From Ministeria vibrans ATCC 50519 (taxonomy: Eukaryota; Opisthokonta; Filasterea): a DNA stretch of 21,975 bases. Made by a program: the position numbers and the translations under genes. Shown piece by piece: positions 1-9,503 of the stretch. The notes under the pieces are model-generated. The model was not told the DNA's origin. It made no database searches and was given only the letters and a program-made list of their open reading frames with translations. The stretch lies in contig CALSCP010001664.1 in assembly GCA_943704425.1 (NCBI GenBank), positions 13,034 to 35,008 on the forward strand. The letters run 5' to 3'. The first letter of the stretch is position 1; every line of letters begins with the position of its first letter.

Positions 1-591
1 CGTCGCCGTGTGGTGCTAACGGCAAATGTTCGACAACGTCCAATGGCGACGTGGTATGTGCGTGTTCTGAGGCGAGAAAAACCCCATAAAAAGGCGTACG
101 TCAACTTCGTCGGCACCATCGATCACCACATCAAGACTGGTTGTCATCTCGAGGGTCGAGAGCGGCAGGCCATTGTCGATGATCAACTGAAAGAGAAAGG
201 AAGCGTGAGTGTGAATGAATGGGATGACTTGTGCCGGTTGAGACCTTTCTTGACTGGAAGGAGGTAGGAACGCACGCGGGGATCTTGAGGCCTTCTTTCA
301 CACGCACGCCTGGTGGAGAATGGGGGGCGGGATGAGGACGAGAAATGAAGATAAACAATTCTCTTCGTTACCTAATCGCTCAGCGACATACACGACTGTC
401 GAGCCACTGCCGATGCCCACGCTCATGCCATCCTAGAGCAGACAAGGACGACAGACCAACAAACACGAGCACGATTGAGAGTGAGCGAGCGAGAGAAGAG
501 CAGACGACGCAACCACCTCAATGCACTCGTCGACAGCACGATACGCCGCCGCTCGCTTGGCCGATTCTAGCAGTGAAAGAGATGTAGACAT
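1..591 (-). CDS. RPIA: Ribose-5-phosphate isomerase A, 5' part (truncated by window edge)
   Basis: Interconverts ribose-5-phosphate and ribulose-5-phosphate in the non-oxidative pentose phosphate pathway, normally in the cytosol. Four coding exons read on the minus strand: 591-517, 432-372, 309-245 and 186-100; all three junctions keep frame (introns of 84, 62 and 58 nt). The joined 96 residues show the family order: an N-terminal helix (ESAKRAAAYRAVDECIE), the phosphate-binding loop GIGSGSTV, the PTSFQSRKLI motif and the acidic active-site motif DGADEVD. The next expected motif (Lys followed by a glycine run) is absent from the last 99 bases, so a fourth intron starting GTACGC at 99 probably runs past the window edge. 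The ATG at 591 has a CACC context; an in-frame ATG at 630 would add 13 residues. The donor of intron 3 (GTCTCA) is atypical. Family assignment is secure; the 3' half is not visible. Confidence 0.93.
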
Positions 592-756
592 GGTGCGATA
601 GTGAATACAGGTCGTTAGCCGTGTGAGCATGCAATATTTATGAGTGACTCAATAATGTAGTTATGATTCTCAGGAAGGTCGAAAAATTGTAGGAAACAAA
701 TCGAGAACGACATAATTATATTCAATGGAAAAATAACAGCTCGATTCTCCTTGTAC

Positions 757-2136
757 TCACTCTGTGGCCCATTTTTGAAATGAGGCGGGAACTTTCTCAT
801 GCTCATACAAAATGCTCAGTTCTCTCACAATCGCACTCTCACTCTTTCCCTCGCGCAACATTGCACTCCGCACACACTCGCTGTACACACTCTTCCACTT
901 CGACGCCAACACTGTGTCAGTGAATTCAACAGAATGATGAGTGCGCAGGTGACGACACAGACTGGCTGAATGCGACAGTAACTGCGAGCAAATGGCACAT
1001 CGAGTGCGATACACACTCAGCACATGATACTGACCAAAATGATCACCCACACGCCCCTTTGTGAATGGTGCAGTGTCACACACCTGTCCCGTCGCCGGTC
1101 GCACCATTCGACATTTGAACCGAAGATCGGACAGTCGCTCAAACGACGCGTCGAGATCAACCGCACCACAACCGCTCCCCACTGCCTCCTGCGCACACGA
1201 CAGCCAACCAGAGAACGACGACGGCACTCGCTCACTTTCACGCAACAACTGCAGTTCACGCACAATCACAGACTCACTCGCATTGCGCTCCGCAAGTTCA
1301 CTGCGCACAAGAGAAGCGTACACTCTCAGCCAGTCACAGTCACGAGTGAATACATCACTGTGCGATTGCAGCAGGTGACGCTTAAAATTGGACCTGTGTG
1401 GCGACACATCCTCCTTGCACATCCCACAGTTGACGCGGAACACACTCCGAGGATGACACATTGAGAAATGCGTCCCAACCCACTCAGGCGCAAATCCCAG
1501 ACCCGCACACACTCGTCCGTCCACCAGTCGACACCGACACCGCACCTTGCCATTTCCCAGCATCTCAAACGCACTCGTGTCCTCCTCATCCTCCTTCTCG
1601 CCCCGTGCCATCGCCAGCCAAGTCACAAATCCCATTGGAACTTGTTCGTACTCGCCACGACCAAAGACCTTGGCCACTTTTCCCTCAACGTCCTCCTCTT
1701 CTCCGTCACGCTCCAGAGCCGCACGCACCTCTCGCAGGTAGACCGTCTTCCATCCTCCGTCCTCCAATGGACCGCGTTCCATGACGGTCGCTGTGAAGAC
1801 GTTGCTGTGCCGAGAAGCGAGGTGACGTTTGAGGTCGTGTGCACCGACATATGAATTGCAGACGACACAGACGAGACGATGCTTGCTCGTGGGATGGTTC
1901 GTGGTAAAGTGTTTCCGCACACCCTCGCCCACAAAACCCTTTCACCGACATGGCTCTCAATCGGCTGTAGGAAAGCGACACACAATCGTTCCGTTGGCGC
2001 CCAACGAATAAAACGCGCCAATCTCACTTGGCGGATCCGTTCGGCATCGTTCGCCCGTCTCCGACATCACCAGCTCCATATTGGACGCGTACGCACGCCC
2101 TTCCGCCACCGCGACGCGGTCCCACGGTTCGCTCAT
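757..2136 (-). CDS. Three-repeat C2H2-like zinc-finger protein of unrecognised family, with two in-frame TGA codons
   Basis: The frame from ATG 2136 to TGA 759-757 is 459 sense positions interrupted by TGA at codons 60 (1959-1957) and 65 (1944-1942). The protein is three copies of one module of roughly 120 residues. Each module has a first finger (Cys, about 9-10 residues, Cys, then HF....H), a second finger of C-x2-C-x(11-13)-H-x4-H form, and a helical-looking tail ending in a VPxxFxxW motif. Copy 3 ends exactly at the stop. The two TGAs lie in the first finger of copy 1, where the flanking sequence aligns without gaps to copy 2. Either both are recoded, or the gene is damaged, or a 45-nt GT...AG intron (1983-1939) removes them in frame. 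Paired Zn ligands suggest nucleic-acid binding, which is inference. A GTGAGT just before the stop could be a donor instead. It shares strand with RPIA and lies 165 nt upstream of it. Confidence 0.72.
1939..1983 (-). other. 45-nt in-frame segment with two TGA codons: candidate intron or decayed coding sequence
   Basis: Read on the minus strand the segment begins GTGTGT and ends GAAAG, is a multiple of three, and contains both TGA codons of the zinc-finger frame. Splicing it out would join Ile51 to Gly67 and restore an open frame. It also encodes the two cysteines (codons 53 and 63) that match the Cys pair of the first finger in the other two repeats, so it looks like former or current coding sequence. 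The shortest confident intron in the window is 49 nt, so 45 nt would be the smallest. Confidence 0.45.
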
Positions 2137-2319
2137 GTGAATAGAATAATATTATTAATCAACATTCAACAATCGTAAATATCAAACTTTTTTTCACTCT
2201 CAGTCTTTATTACACGCGCACTTCCCCTATATCTCTCTCGCACACACGCACGTACGCCCGAACCTGCAAACCTTGCTCAGCACACGGCACGTCCCCCTCG
2301 CCATCGCTGGACATCCCCA
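2137..2319. promoter_or_regulatory. Divergent intergenic region between zinc-finger gene and ankyrin kinase
   Basis: This 183-bp gap separates the two start codons. The side near 2140-2200 is A/T rich, with an AATAATATTATT palindrome at about 2147-2158 and a T-run. The side near the kinase ATG is GC-rich with CGCACAC repeats. It must hold the promoters of both genes. No TATA box or known factor site can be asserted. Confidence 0.5.
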
Positions 2320-5300
2320 ATGCACGACCCAGCAGCCGCCCTGGGTGCGCCAGGGACGGGCTCGGGCCGCCCAGATTCTGCTGATCCCGCGTCGACAGTG
2401 CACCCTCCGTCAAGCAATACCGAAGAGGTACCCCAAGTCAAAGTCAGGTAGGTGTGCGTGGATGTTCTTCTCTGTGTCAATGAGTGTCGATTTTTACCAC
2501 AACATCAAGCGGGAGTGCAATTACGCGCAGCACCTCTCACGCCTCTTGTTTGCGTCTTTTCCTTGTTTGCCTAGCTTTACGTCCCTGTTTGACAAGCGTG
2601 TACGCGAGAGGGAGCTCAAAGGGGTAAGTATTTGTCTCTTTTCATTGAGAGACTTCTTTTTTGTGGTCACCCTTGACAACGACTCGTCTTCCCTTGCAGA
2701 TGTCCTCTTCTTTTGCCCACATGGCCTCTATGCAGTACAAAGGACAGTTTGCCAATGAAGGTATGCCTCAACTCGCTCATAAAAACTGGGTTTATGTTTT
2801 TGTCACAAGAGTATCGTTCGAGCATTGTCTCGATTTGGCAATCTTGGTAGATCCCGCGACACCACGCGCTTTTTCGCGCCCCCACATGGCTTATTTCTTT
2901 GCGATAAACTCCCCATCTCTTTTTCCCGGCGTGTTGCGTTGCCTATATGAATATGAGAGACTCCTTTTCATCAGTGTCATCGTTTTTTTTTTTTTTTTTG
3001 TTGGCTCGCTTAGGCGGAACTCTTCCTGGCGGACCCGATGACATGCTACTGGCTGCCGCACAACGGGGCGATGTGCAGCGGCTGCACAACTACCTTGCTG
3101 ACAAGAGCGAGACGTTTGATGTGAACTGCAAAGACAAGGTAACAGTCATCGTGTGTTTCTATGTACTGTTGTGATGTTGCAACTCACAATAATAATAATT
3201 ATGTCTTTTTGTGTGTTTATGTGAAGCGGACTGGAAATACTCCGCTTATTACGGCGGCGCTCTTTCAACACATTGAAGCGGTAGAGCTGTTGTTGAATCA
3301 TGACGCAGATGTGACGCTGCGCAATCTTGCGGGCGAGACTGCGCTCGACGTTGCCGAAGACGTTGCCATTCAAAATCAACTGCTCACATGCAACTCACTC
3401 ACGCGTCCCGTCGACTTCTTCAAGGCCGCTTGGACGTGCGACTGCCAGTCGCTCACCAAGATGCTCAGTTCAAAAAAGTTTGACGTTAACGCTCCCAACC
3501 GTGATGGTGTGTCGCCCCTGCTGCTGTCGTTGCGCAGTCTCATGCAGTTTGAGGGCTACCGTATCCTTGCGAAAGTGTGGCATCCCGTCCAGACAGTGAC
3601 AGCACTACTGCGCGAAGGCGCCGATCCTAACGCCACCGACCCCGAGGGCTACGCCGCGCTGCACTTTGCATGCCACGGCACAAGCCACATCTCACGCATT
3701 CTCGTCGATGTGCTCATCAAGGCCAAGTCGAGTGTGCACGCACGCGACCAGTATCGCAACACTCCTTTGCACAACGCCACCACCGCCGGTTTTGTCCCTT
3801 CCGTTCACGCCCTGCTCGCCAACGGTGCGGACGCCAACAGTCGCGGTTACCAGGGTACGACGCCCATGCACATTGTCGCGTACAACAATCACGTCGACTC
3901 AGCGCTCGCTCTGCTCTCGTTTGGCGCCGACGTCCGCATCACTGACATGGATGGTCAAACCCCCGTCGACATTGCGCACAACGAGCAAATGATTGGTTTC
4001 CTTGAAGACGTGCGTGCGGCCGGCCATCGCCCGAGCACAGTGCGCAGTGTGTTGGCCGACTATCTCCGTCGCAATCCCCACCTTAAGCTCAGCTTCTTTC
4101 TGGGTGGCTCCGACCAGGCGTACAGTCCGCAGTATGCGGGCGAGGAGGAGGAAGAAGACGACGACGATGAGGAGGAGGAGGAGGAGGAGGAGGAGGACGA
4201 GGACGACGACGACGACGGGGTAGTCGAAGAGCCTATGTTGCCCAAGTCGCAGAAGAGTAAGTCAGCCCGCAAGAACCGCAAGCGCTCGGGAGCTCTTGAC
4301 TCGTCCAAGACGGGCTCGGCGTCGCGAGTGGGCTCTCGTCGCTCGCTCATGTCGACCGTTGGTGGTGGAGGTGGCAGTGGCGGTAGGGCATTGTCGTTGC
4401 ACCCCGGTGGAGGCGCGTCATCGGCAGCTGCTACGGGCACTGCATCTGATGCGCGTGTTTGGAAGGTTACCAGTGCTGTGCCTATTCGCCTGCCTCCTTC
4501 GTCCTCCATCACCACTTCCGCTGCGTCTGCACCCGCCGTGTCCTCGTCCACCGTCTCCGCCGACACCTCACCTAGCAACACCGCTCCCTCATCAGCCTCC
4601 AAGACTCGCTCTCACCCCCACGCGACCAAGACCCACTCTGCCTCGAGCAAGGCACAGCCCCTCAGCGCCGCCGAAGCCGAAGAGCGCGCCGCCATCCGTG
4701 CGGCCAAGGTGGAGGAGCGCACTCGTCGTCGTGCCGCCGAGATTGCCGAGCGTCAAGCGCACGTCGCGGCGCTGCGTGCGTCGCGTGAGGCGCGTGCCAA
4801 GGCCCTCAAGGCCGCAGCCGAGGCGGCGTCTATTGCTGCACGCGCCCCCGCCCATCGTCGCTCTTACGACTCTTCCTCCGACGACGAACCCGACCCCGAA
4901 GTTGCACAACTCATGCAACGCGCCCAACGCAAGCGCTCATCCGACTCGTCTGCTGCAATGAGTGCGCCGCGCAACATCTCGCTAAAGACAGTCACTCTGG
5001 GCGCTTCCATGTCGCTTGATCCCACTGGCATTGCCACTCCCGTTGCTCCCAAACTCCGTCAGGTAACCGCCTCGTCCAATCCGTCACTGCGTCTCTCCAA
5101 GGGTTCCACCGTCACATCCAACACGGATTCAGCACGTTCATCGTCAGGCGCACCCCCCGCGTCGCTTCTCATCGGCAACAGTACAACCAGTCATGGTGGA
5201 GGAACGTTCGCGATTCACGTGAGTCCGCAGAACACGGTCAAGCCAGGCCACCATCACCGAAGCTCAACGGAGACGGGCCAGTCGCGCAGCAGCGGCAACA

Positions 5301-5803
5301 AAATTCGCAAATCTGCTTCACAGGAGGAAGTCTCACGCGCAGTGTCCGACAACAACAAGTCAAAGACAGCAAGCACATCGCCGTGTGTCGAGGGCGTTCC
5401 TGGCGTGAGTCTACCGCGTCGACTGGGCACCGCCAGTCCCTCACAACTCCAAGCACAACCGACGCACATTCTTCCGCGCAAGAATGTCATCCCGCCTATC
5501 CAGATACCTTTGTCTTCCTCATCGCCCCCCGCCACCACCTCACCCATATTAAAACGACCCTCTGGGGCCCTAGCACCATCACCGTCTACCGTTGCACCGG
5601 ACTCAGTGCCTATCTCTGATCATGCCTACGGGTCCTCCACCGAGTCCCCTTCACCTCTAGATCTCCGTCCACCCATGGGCAAGCCCACCGTGCCCTTGAA
5701 GATCCCTCTGCGCACTCCTCCCCCTCAACCACAAGCACAACAACAACCATCACCACCACCACCGCCACCACCACAACAACAACAGCAACAACAACAACAA
5801 CAA

Positions 5804-5834
<31 letters not shown>

Positions 5835-7489
5835 AGCAACAACATCCTCCTGCAGAACTCGATCACCTCCGTCCCAGGGCTCGTACAGACCGTCGTGCCT
5901 CCACCGATATTCAGCCGGGCGGCCGCTCTCCACTGCGTCTCGGCATGCTCCCACGAATGCACTCGTCAGACAACCTTCTGGCCAAGACCCTCTCACCAAC
6001 AGCTGTCAAGATGGAAGAGGAGATCATGGAGCTCCCCATTGCAACTCCCACTGCGTCCACTTCGTCAAATCTTGGTATCAAGACAACCGCCGTAACGTCC
6101 ACCGCTAGAGTAGCAGTATCATCATTATCATGCACCGATGTCCTTGCTGCGCCGACCCCTGCAACCCCGTCCGTGATCAACTCAGCCTATGAGGCCCTAG
6201 ACACGCCCTCTGCCATGCCAACACTGCGGCGCATGAGCTCGTCGCGTGGCAATCACCCTTTGGGCAGCGTGATTCCTTGGAAGAAAGGGTACCTCTTGGG
6301 ACGCGGTGCGTTTGGCAAAGTCTTCTGTGGCCTCAACACGCTCACGGGACAACTCATTGCCGTCAAGATTGTCCGTGTTGACGAGCGTGCACGCCAGGAC
6401 CTCGAACATGCCGCTGCAACACCCAGCAGCGAAGGGGGGTTGCGCTCGCTCTCAAGCATTTCGCTGTTGCAGCGCGAGCCCACACCGGTTCAGATGCAGC
6501 AGGCTCCTCCGCTGTCGTCGGCTGCTGCATCCTCTCAGACGGATCCCGAGAGTGGCATTTCCATGATGGAAGGCTCGCCACAAAGCAAGCGAGACGTGTC
6601 TGCCGGGCGAGTTCACCCGAACATCAACGAATTTGAAAAGGAGATTCGATTGCTGGAGACGCTGAAGCACGCGAACATTGTGCAGTACTACGGAACGAGT
6701 CTGGAGGACAATCAGCTGCATATCTTCATGGAGTACGTACCCGGCGGCTCCATTGCCTCAGTGCTCGCGCAGTTTGGGCCTTTTGACGACGATGTGACGC
6801 GTCGCTACACGCACCAGATTCTTGAGGCGGTCGCCTTTCTACACGCCAACGGGGTGATCCATCGTGACCTTAAGGGTGCAAACATTCTGGTGGACACGAC
6901 GGGACTGATCAAGCTTATTGACTTTGGGGCGGCCAAGCTGCTGTGTGCGCAATATGTGAAGACACACGTCAAGTCGCTGCAAGGAACTCCTTTCTGGATG
7001 GCACCCGAGGTGGTTGCGCAGTCGGGCTACGGCTGCAAGTCAGACATTTGGTCGGTGGGCTGCTGTGTTTACGAGATGGTCAGCGGAAAACCGCCCTTCT
7101 TTGAGCTAGGCCCTGTGACGGCCATCTTCCACATTGGCAATGGAAATCCTGTACCCCCACTGCCCTCGTTGGGCCCGGTGGGCCAAGCCTTCCTTGCGCG
7201 TGTGTTCCAGCGCGATCCCGAAGCACGACCCGACGCCGCCGAGCTGCTCAAAGATGACTTTGTGCGCTACGCAGATGAAGATGACGAAGACGCCGACGCG
7301 ACACACGCAGTGGCGCATCATCTCGAGCAGCAGCAGCAGCAACAAAGGCAGGGGCAGGGACAAGAGGATGTCTCGAGTGACGCAGACAAGGTTTCCCCAA
7401 TGGTATCGTCCATGCGTAAGAACTCGGGTGGGTTCCCGGGTGGGTTGGTTGAGGAGGAGGAGGAGGAGGAAGGGCAATCGAGAAGATAA
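2320..7489 (+). CDS. Ankyrin-repeat MAPKKK-like (STE11/MEKK group) protein kinase
   Basis: Ser/Thr kinase probably acting at the top of a MAP kinase cascade. Exons: 2320-2447, 2575-2623, 2700-2760, 3014-3138 and 3227-7489; phases join cleanly to give about 1541 aa. Ankyrin repeats span residues about 90-386. An acidic Glu/Asp run (about 427-452), a long Ser/Thr/Ala-rich linker with a basic coiled-coil-like stretch, and a proline plus 23-Gln tract precede the kinase domain at about 1133-1465. Visible kinase elements are the GRGAFG loop, AVK lysine (about 1168), HRDLKGAN (Asp about 1335), DFG (Asp about 1353) and GTPFWMAPEV. All catalytic residues are present, so it should be active. A low-complexity insert of about 90 residues separates the VAIK-type lysine from the helix-C glutamate. 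The first small exons are the least certain part; an ATG directly at the exon-3 acceptor (2700) is an alternative start. Subfamily rests on motif reading. Confidence 0.9.
2983..2999 (+). repeat. T17 tract in kinase intron 3
   Basis: An uninterrupted 17-T run lies 14 nt upstream of the acceptor at 3013 and is the polypyrimidine tract of a 253-nt intron (2761-3013). It is the sense strand of the kinase gene. Confidence 0.9.
4141..4220 (+). repeat. GAG/GAC triplet tract encoding Glu/Asp run
   Basis: An imperfect GAG/GAA/GAC repeat inside kinase exon 5 encodes about 26 consecutive acidic residues just after the ankyrin block. The mixed codons suggest it is under protein-level constraint or is an old expansion. 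The opposite strand reads as a poly-Ser shadow frame, which is not a gene. Confidence 0.9.
5774..5842 (+). repeat. CAA/CAG tract encoding 23 glutamines
   Basis: Twenty-three consecutive Gln codons, mixed CAA and CAG, follow a proline run in the linker upstream of the kinase domain. The tract is likely length-variable between strains. A second short Gln run follows the kinase domain near 7327-7347. Confidence 0.93.
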
Positions 7490-7629
7490 ATGTAACAGTG
7501 AATCAAATAATTATATTTTCTTTGTATTTAAGTTTCTTGACACTCATACTAAGTTTCGGAAATGTCTTATACTTTTTCTTCTAATTTCGATTGTTTTTGT
7601 TCTTGAAAGAAAAGTACAACTTGTAAGGT

Positions 7630-9399
7630 TTAATTTCTGGAGGCCATAATAGACGATTCAACAGCGGAAGGGTCAAGGGCGGTGCGGACACGCAAGACAG
7701 TTGAGACAACCTGGGCAGCCAAAGGCTCCGATAAGGGGAGAGACACCGGAGTGACAGAGACAGAGGAAGTGGGGGCTGTCGTGACAGTGCAGGAAGCTTT
7801 GCCGTCGCGCTGGACCATGATGGTGGGGCCAACGGAGGGTGAGGTGGGGGATGTGCTCACGTGCTAAGATAACCAAGGATGAAGGGTGTGCGAATGAAAG
7901 GGAATATCTTACTTGAACATCGCCAAATTGCGATTGGAGGTAGGTGAAGAGATCATCAGACTGAGCAGTGGAAGAATGAGACGAGTCATGATCATCAGTG
8001 GGTGTGTCATGGCTATGCGAGTGGCCCTGCATACTAGTCACTACATACATAGAATACAAAGAAAATTTGAGGGAGAGAGAGAGAAAAAGGATAAAGAAAG
8101 GAGGAAGAAAGAGAGAGAAATGTGCGGGGAAAATTCAGAAAGAAAGATAAAAAAGAAAGTAACAAAAAGATACAGAAAGAAAAAAAAAAAAAAAAAAAAA
8201 AAAAAACAAAAAAAAAACACACTTGACACCATACCAGCCAAACATGCAGAAGACACCGTCGGGAAAAGAGTCGCTGCCAACAATGATAAGCTCGCAGCCC
8301 TCTTTGCCGTGCTTGGGGTGGACACTGATCACCATGGAGGAAAGATTGTCGGTGGGTGACGGAGGCTGAGTGAGCGCAAGGGCGCTTGTCGTTGTTGACA
8401 ATGGTAAGGGTGCCTGACCCGACGCATCGTGGGCTGTTGTCGACTTGGCCAAAGAGTTCATTGTATCGTGTCTGCGTGTGCTGTTGTCCGCGCCACGCAA
8501 GAGCGGTCGGGTGTCGTCGTCGTCGGTAAGGCCCGCTACTGACATGTCCATGTCGTCGCTGTACGGGGTGCCACCATCGAGATCGTCGGCAAGCAACATT
8601 TGCATCATGTCAGGTATGACTGGTGCGTGGCTAGGGGCACTCGTTGTCGTTGTTGTGGTCGTTTGTCGGGCGGAAAGGAGAGATGCGGCAGCCGTTGTTG
8701 TTGTAGTCAGATGAGTTCTGTGATGAGCTCCTGCGTCGGGGCGGTGTTCGCGTGCGTTGAGAAAGAAGCCCCGGCTCGTGGTGAGAAAGACAAGTTCGCG
8801 TTGCTGCTCGCCTTGCTGTTCGATGGCACAAAATTCAAGAAAGAACGGCTGCTTCTTGTGCCCTTTGCCACTCAGCTCGGCCGTTTCAAAGGTACGAAAG
8901 ACCAGGTGGCCCCTGAGGACCTGCGACGGCACGTCCGTCCACTCGTCGAGAGTTTCTTTCGGCGTGGTAAATCGAGAGCCACCTTTCTTGATACGAAACA
9001 TAATCTACGCAGCACGCCAGTTAAGCATGTGGATACATTAAGACAGAGGGACGGACGCCGAAGCGCGGACAGCAGAGGCCAAGGAGGGTATTTTTCCAGG
9101 GTGGGTTGAATTGTGCCCCAAGTGCGACAGAAGAAAGGAAGCACAAAAAAGAACAGAAAAGAAAGAGAAAGAGATGCAGAGAGAAAGGAGCGTCGTACCC
9201 GAAGAGAGTTCGGCAAGGCAATGCCCGTTGGCGGGGTGACGGAGACGGTGACAACTGGAAAGTTGCGAATGTGGTGCTTTCGTCCGTGGTTGTGTTTTCC
9301 ATAGAGGGAAGCCAGCGGCGCGTCTGCAGCCACCGACAGCTGGCCGTCGGTGCCACTGTCTCGCGAGTACAGGCTCGTCCACTCTTCCGAGTAGTCCAT
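7630..9399 (-). CDS. IPT/TIG-domain protein, putative transcription regulator
   Basis: Four exons on the minus strand: 9399-9199, 9004-8235, 8033-7913 and 7863-7630, all in phase, giving 441 aa and ending in TAA. Residues about 290-323 resemble the first half of an IPT/TIG immunoglobulin-like fold (start VHPKHGKEG, glycine after a beta strand, then FCMFG), the type found in SPT23/MGA2, CAMTA and Rel-like regulators. A conserved-looking globular region (about 45-150, with FRIKKGGSRF and FFLEFCA) precedes a Thr/Ser-rich linker; I do not recognise that domain. The IPT fold looks cut short because the exon after FCMFG turns into a His/Ser/Asp-rich sequence. The exon 2-3 junction is the weakest: a GTATGG donor is preferred, and a GTGTCA donor 5 nt further on also keeps frame with a different acceptor. 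There is no membrane segment. Its start is 105 nt from the cystinosin stop on the same strand. Function is inferred only from the IPT half. Confidence 0.72.
8180..8217 (-). repeat. Poly-T tracts (sense strand) in IPT-gene intron 2
   Basis: An A27 run, one C, then A10 on the plus strand equals T10/T27 on the sense strand of the IPT gene, near the 5' end of a 201-nt intron (8234-8034). The rest of the intron is a C/T-rich stretch (a GAGAGA/GAAAG pattern on the plus strand). Confidence 0.9.
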
Positions 9400-9503
9400 T
9401 ACAATTATAAAAAAATGTTGTACTTGAATGAATTTATTCTTATAAAAGAAATGGACAGTATAAACTTTTATTACAGTCAGTCATAAATGAAGTGAAAAAG
9501 TCG

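Noticed and set aside
1-267. 85-aa plus-strand frame at the left edge
   Set aside because: It is antisense to RPIA exon 4 and the adjoining introns, whose motifs are unambiguous on the minus strand.
1024-1464. 146-aa plus-strand open frame opposite the zinc-finger gene
   Set aside because: It is antisense to a repeat-structured protein, is Thr/Arg/His-rich without pattern, and has no splice or homology support.
757-2136. Genome-wide reassignment of TGA to an amino acid
   Set aside because: TGA is the natural end of cystinosin and tectonic, and frames of more than 1000 codons contain no internal TGA.
4060-4602. 180-aa minus-strand frame with a long Ser run
   Set aside because: Shadow of the kinase acidic GAG/GAC tract and Ser/Thr linker on the other strand.
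8180-8217. A27 run that might be a retrogene poly-A tail
   Set aside because: It lies inside an intron between two phase-compatible exons of a minus-strand gene; no target-site duplication or plus-strand gene precedes it.
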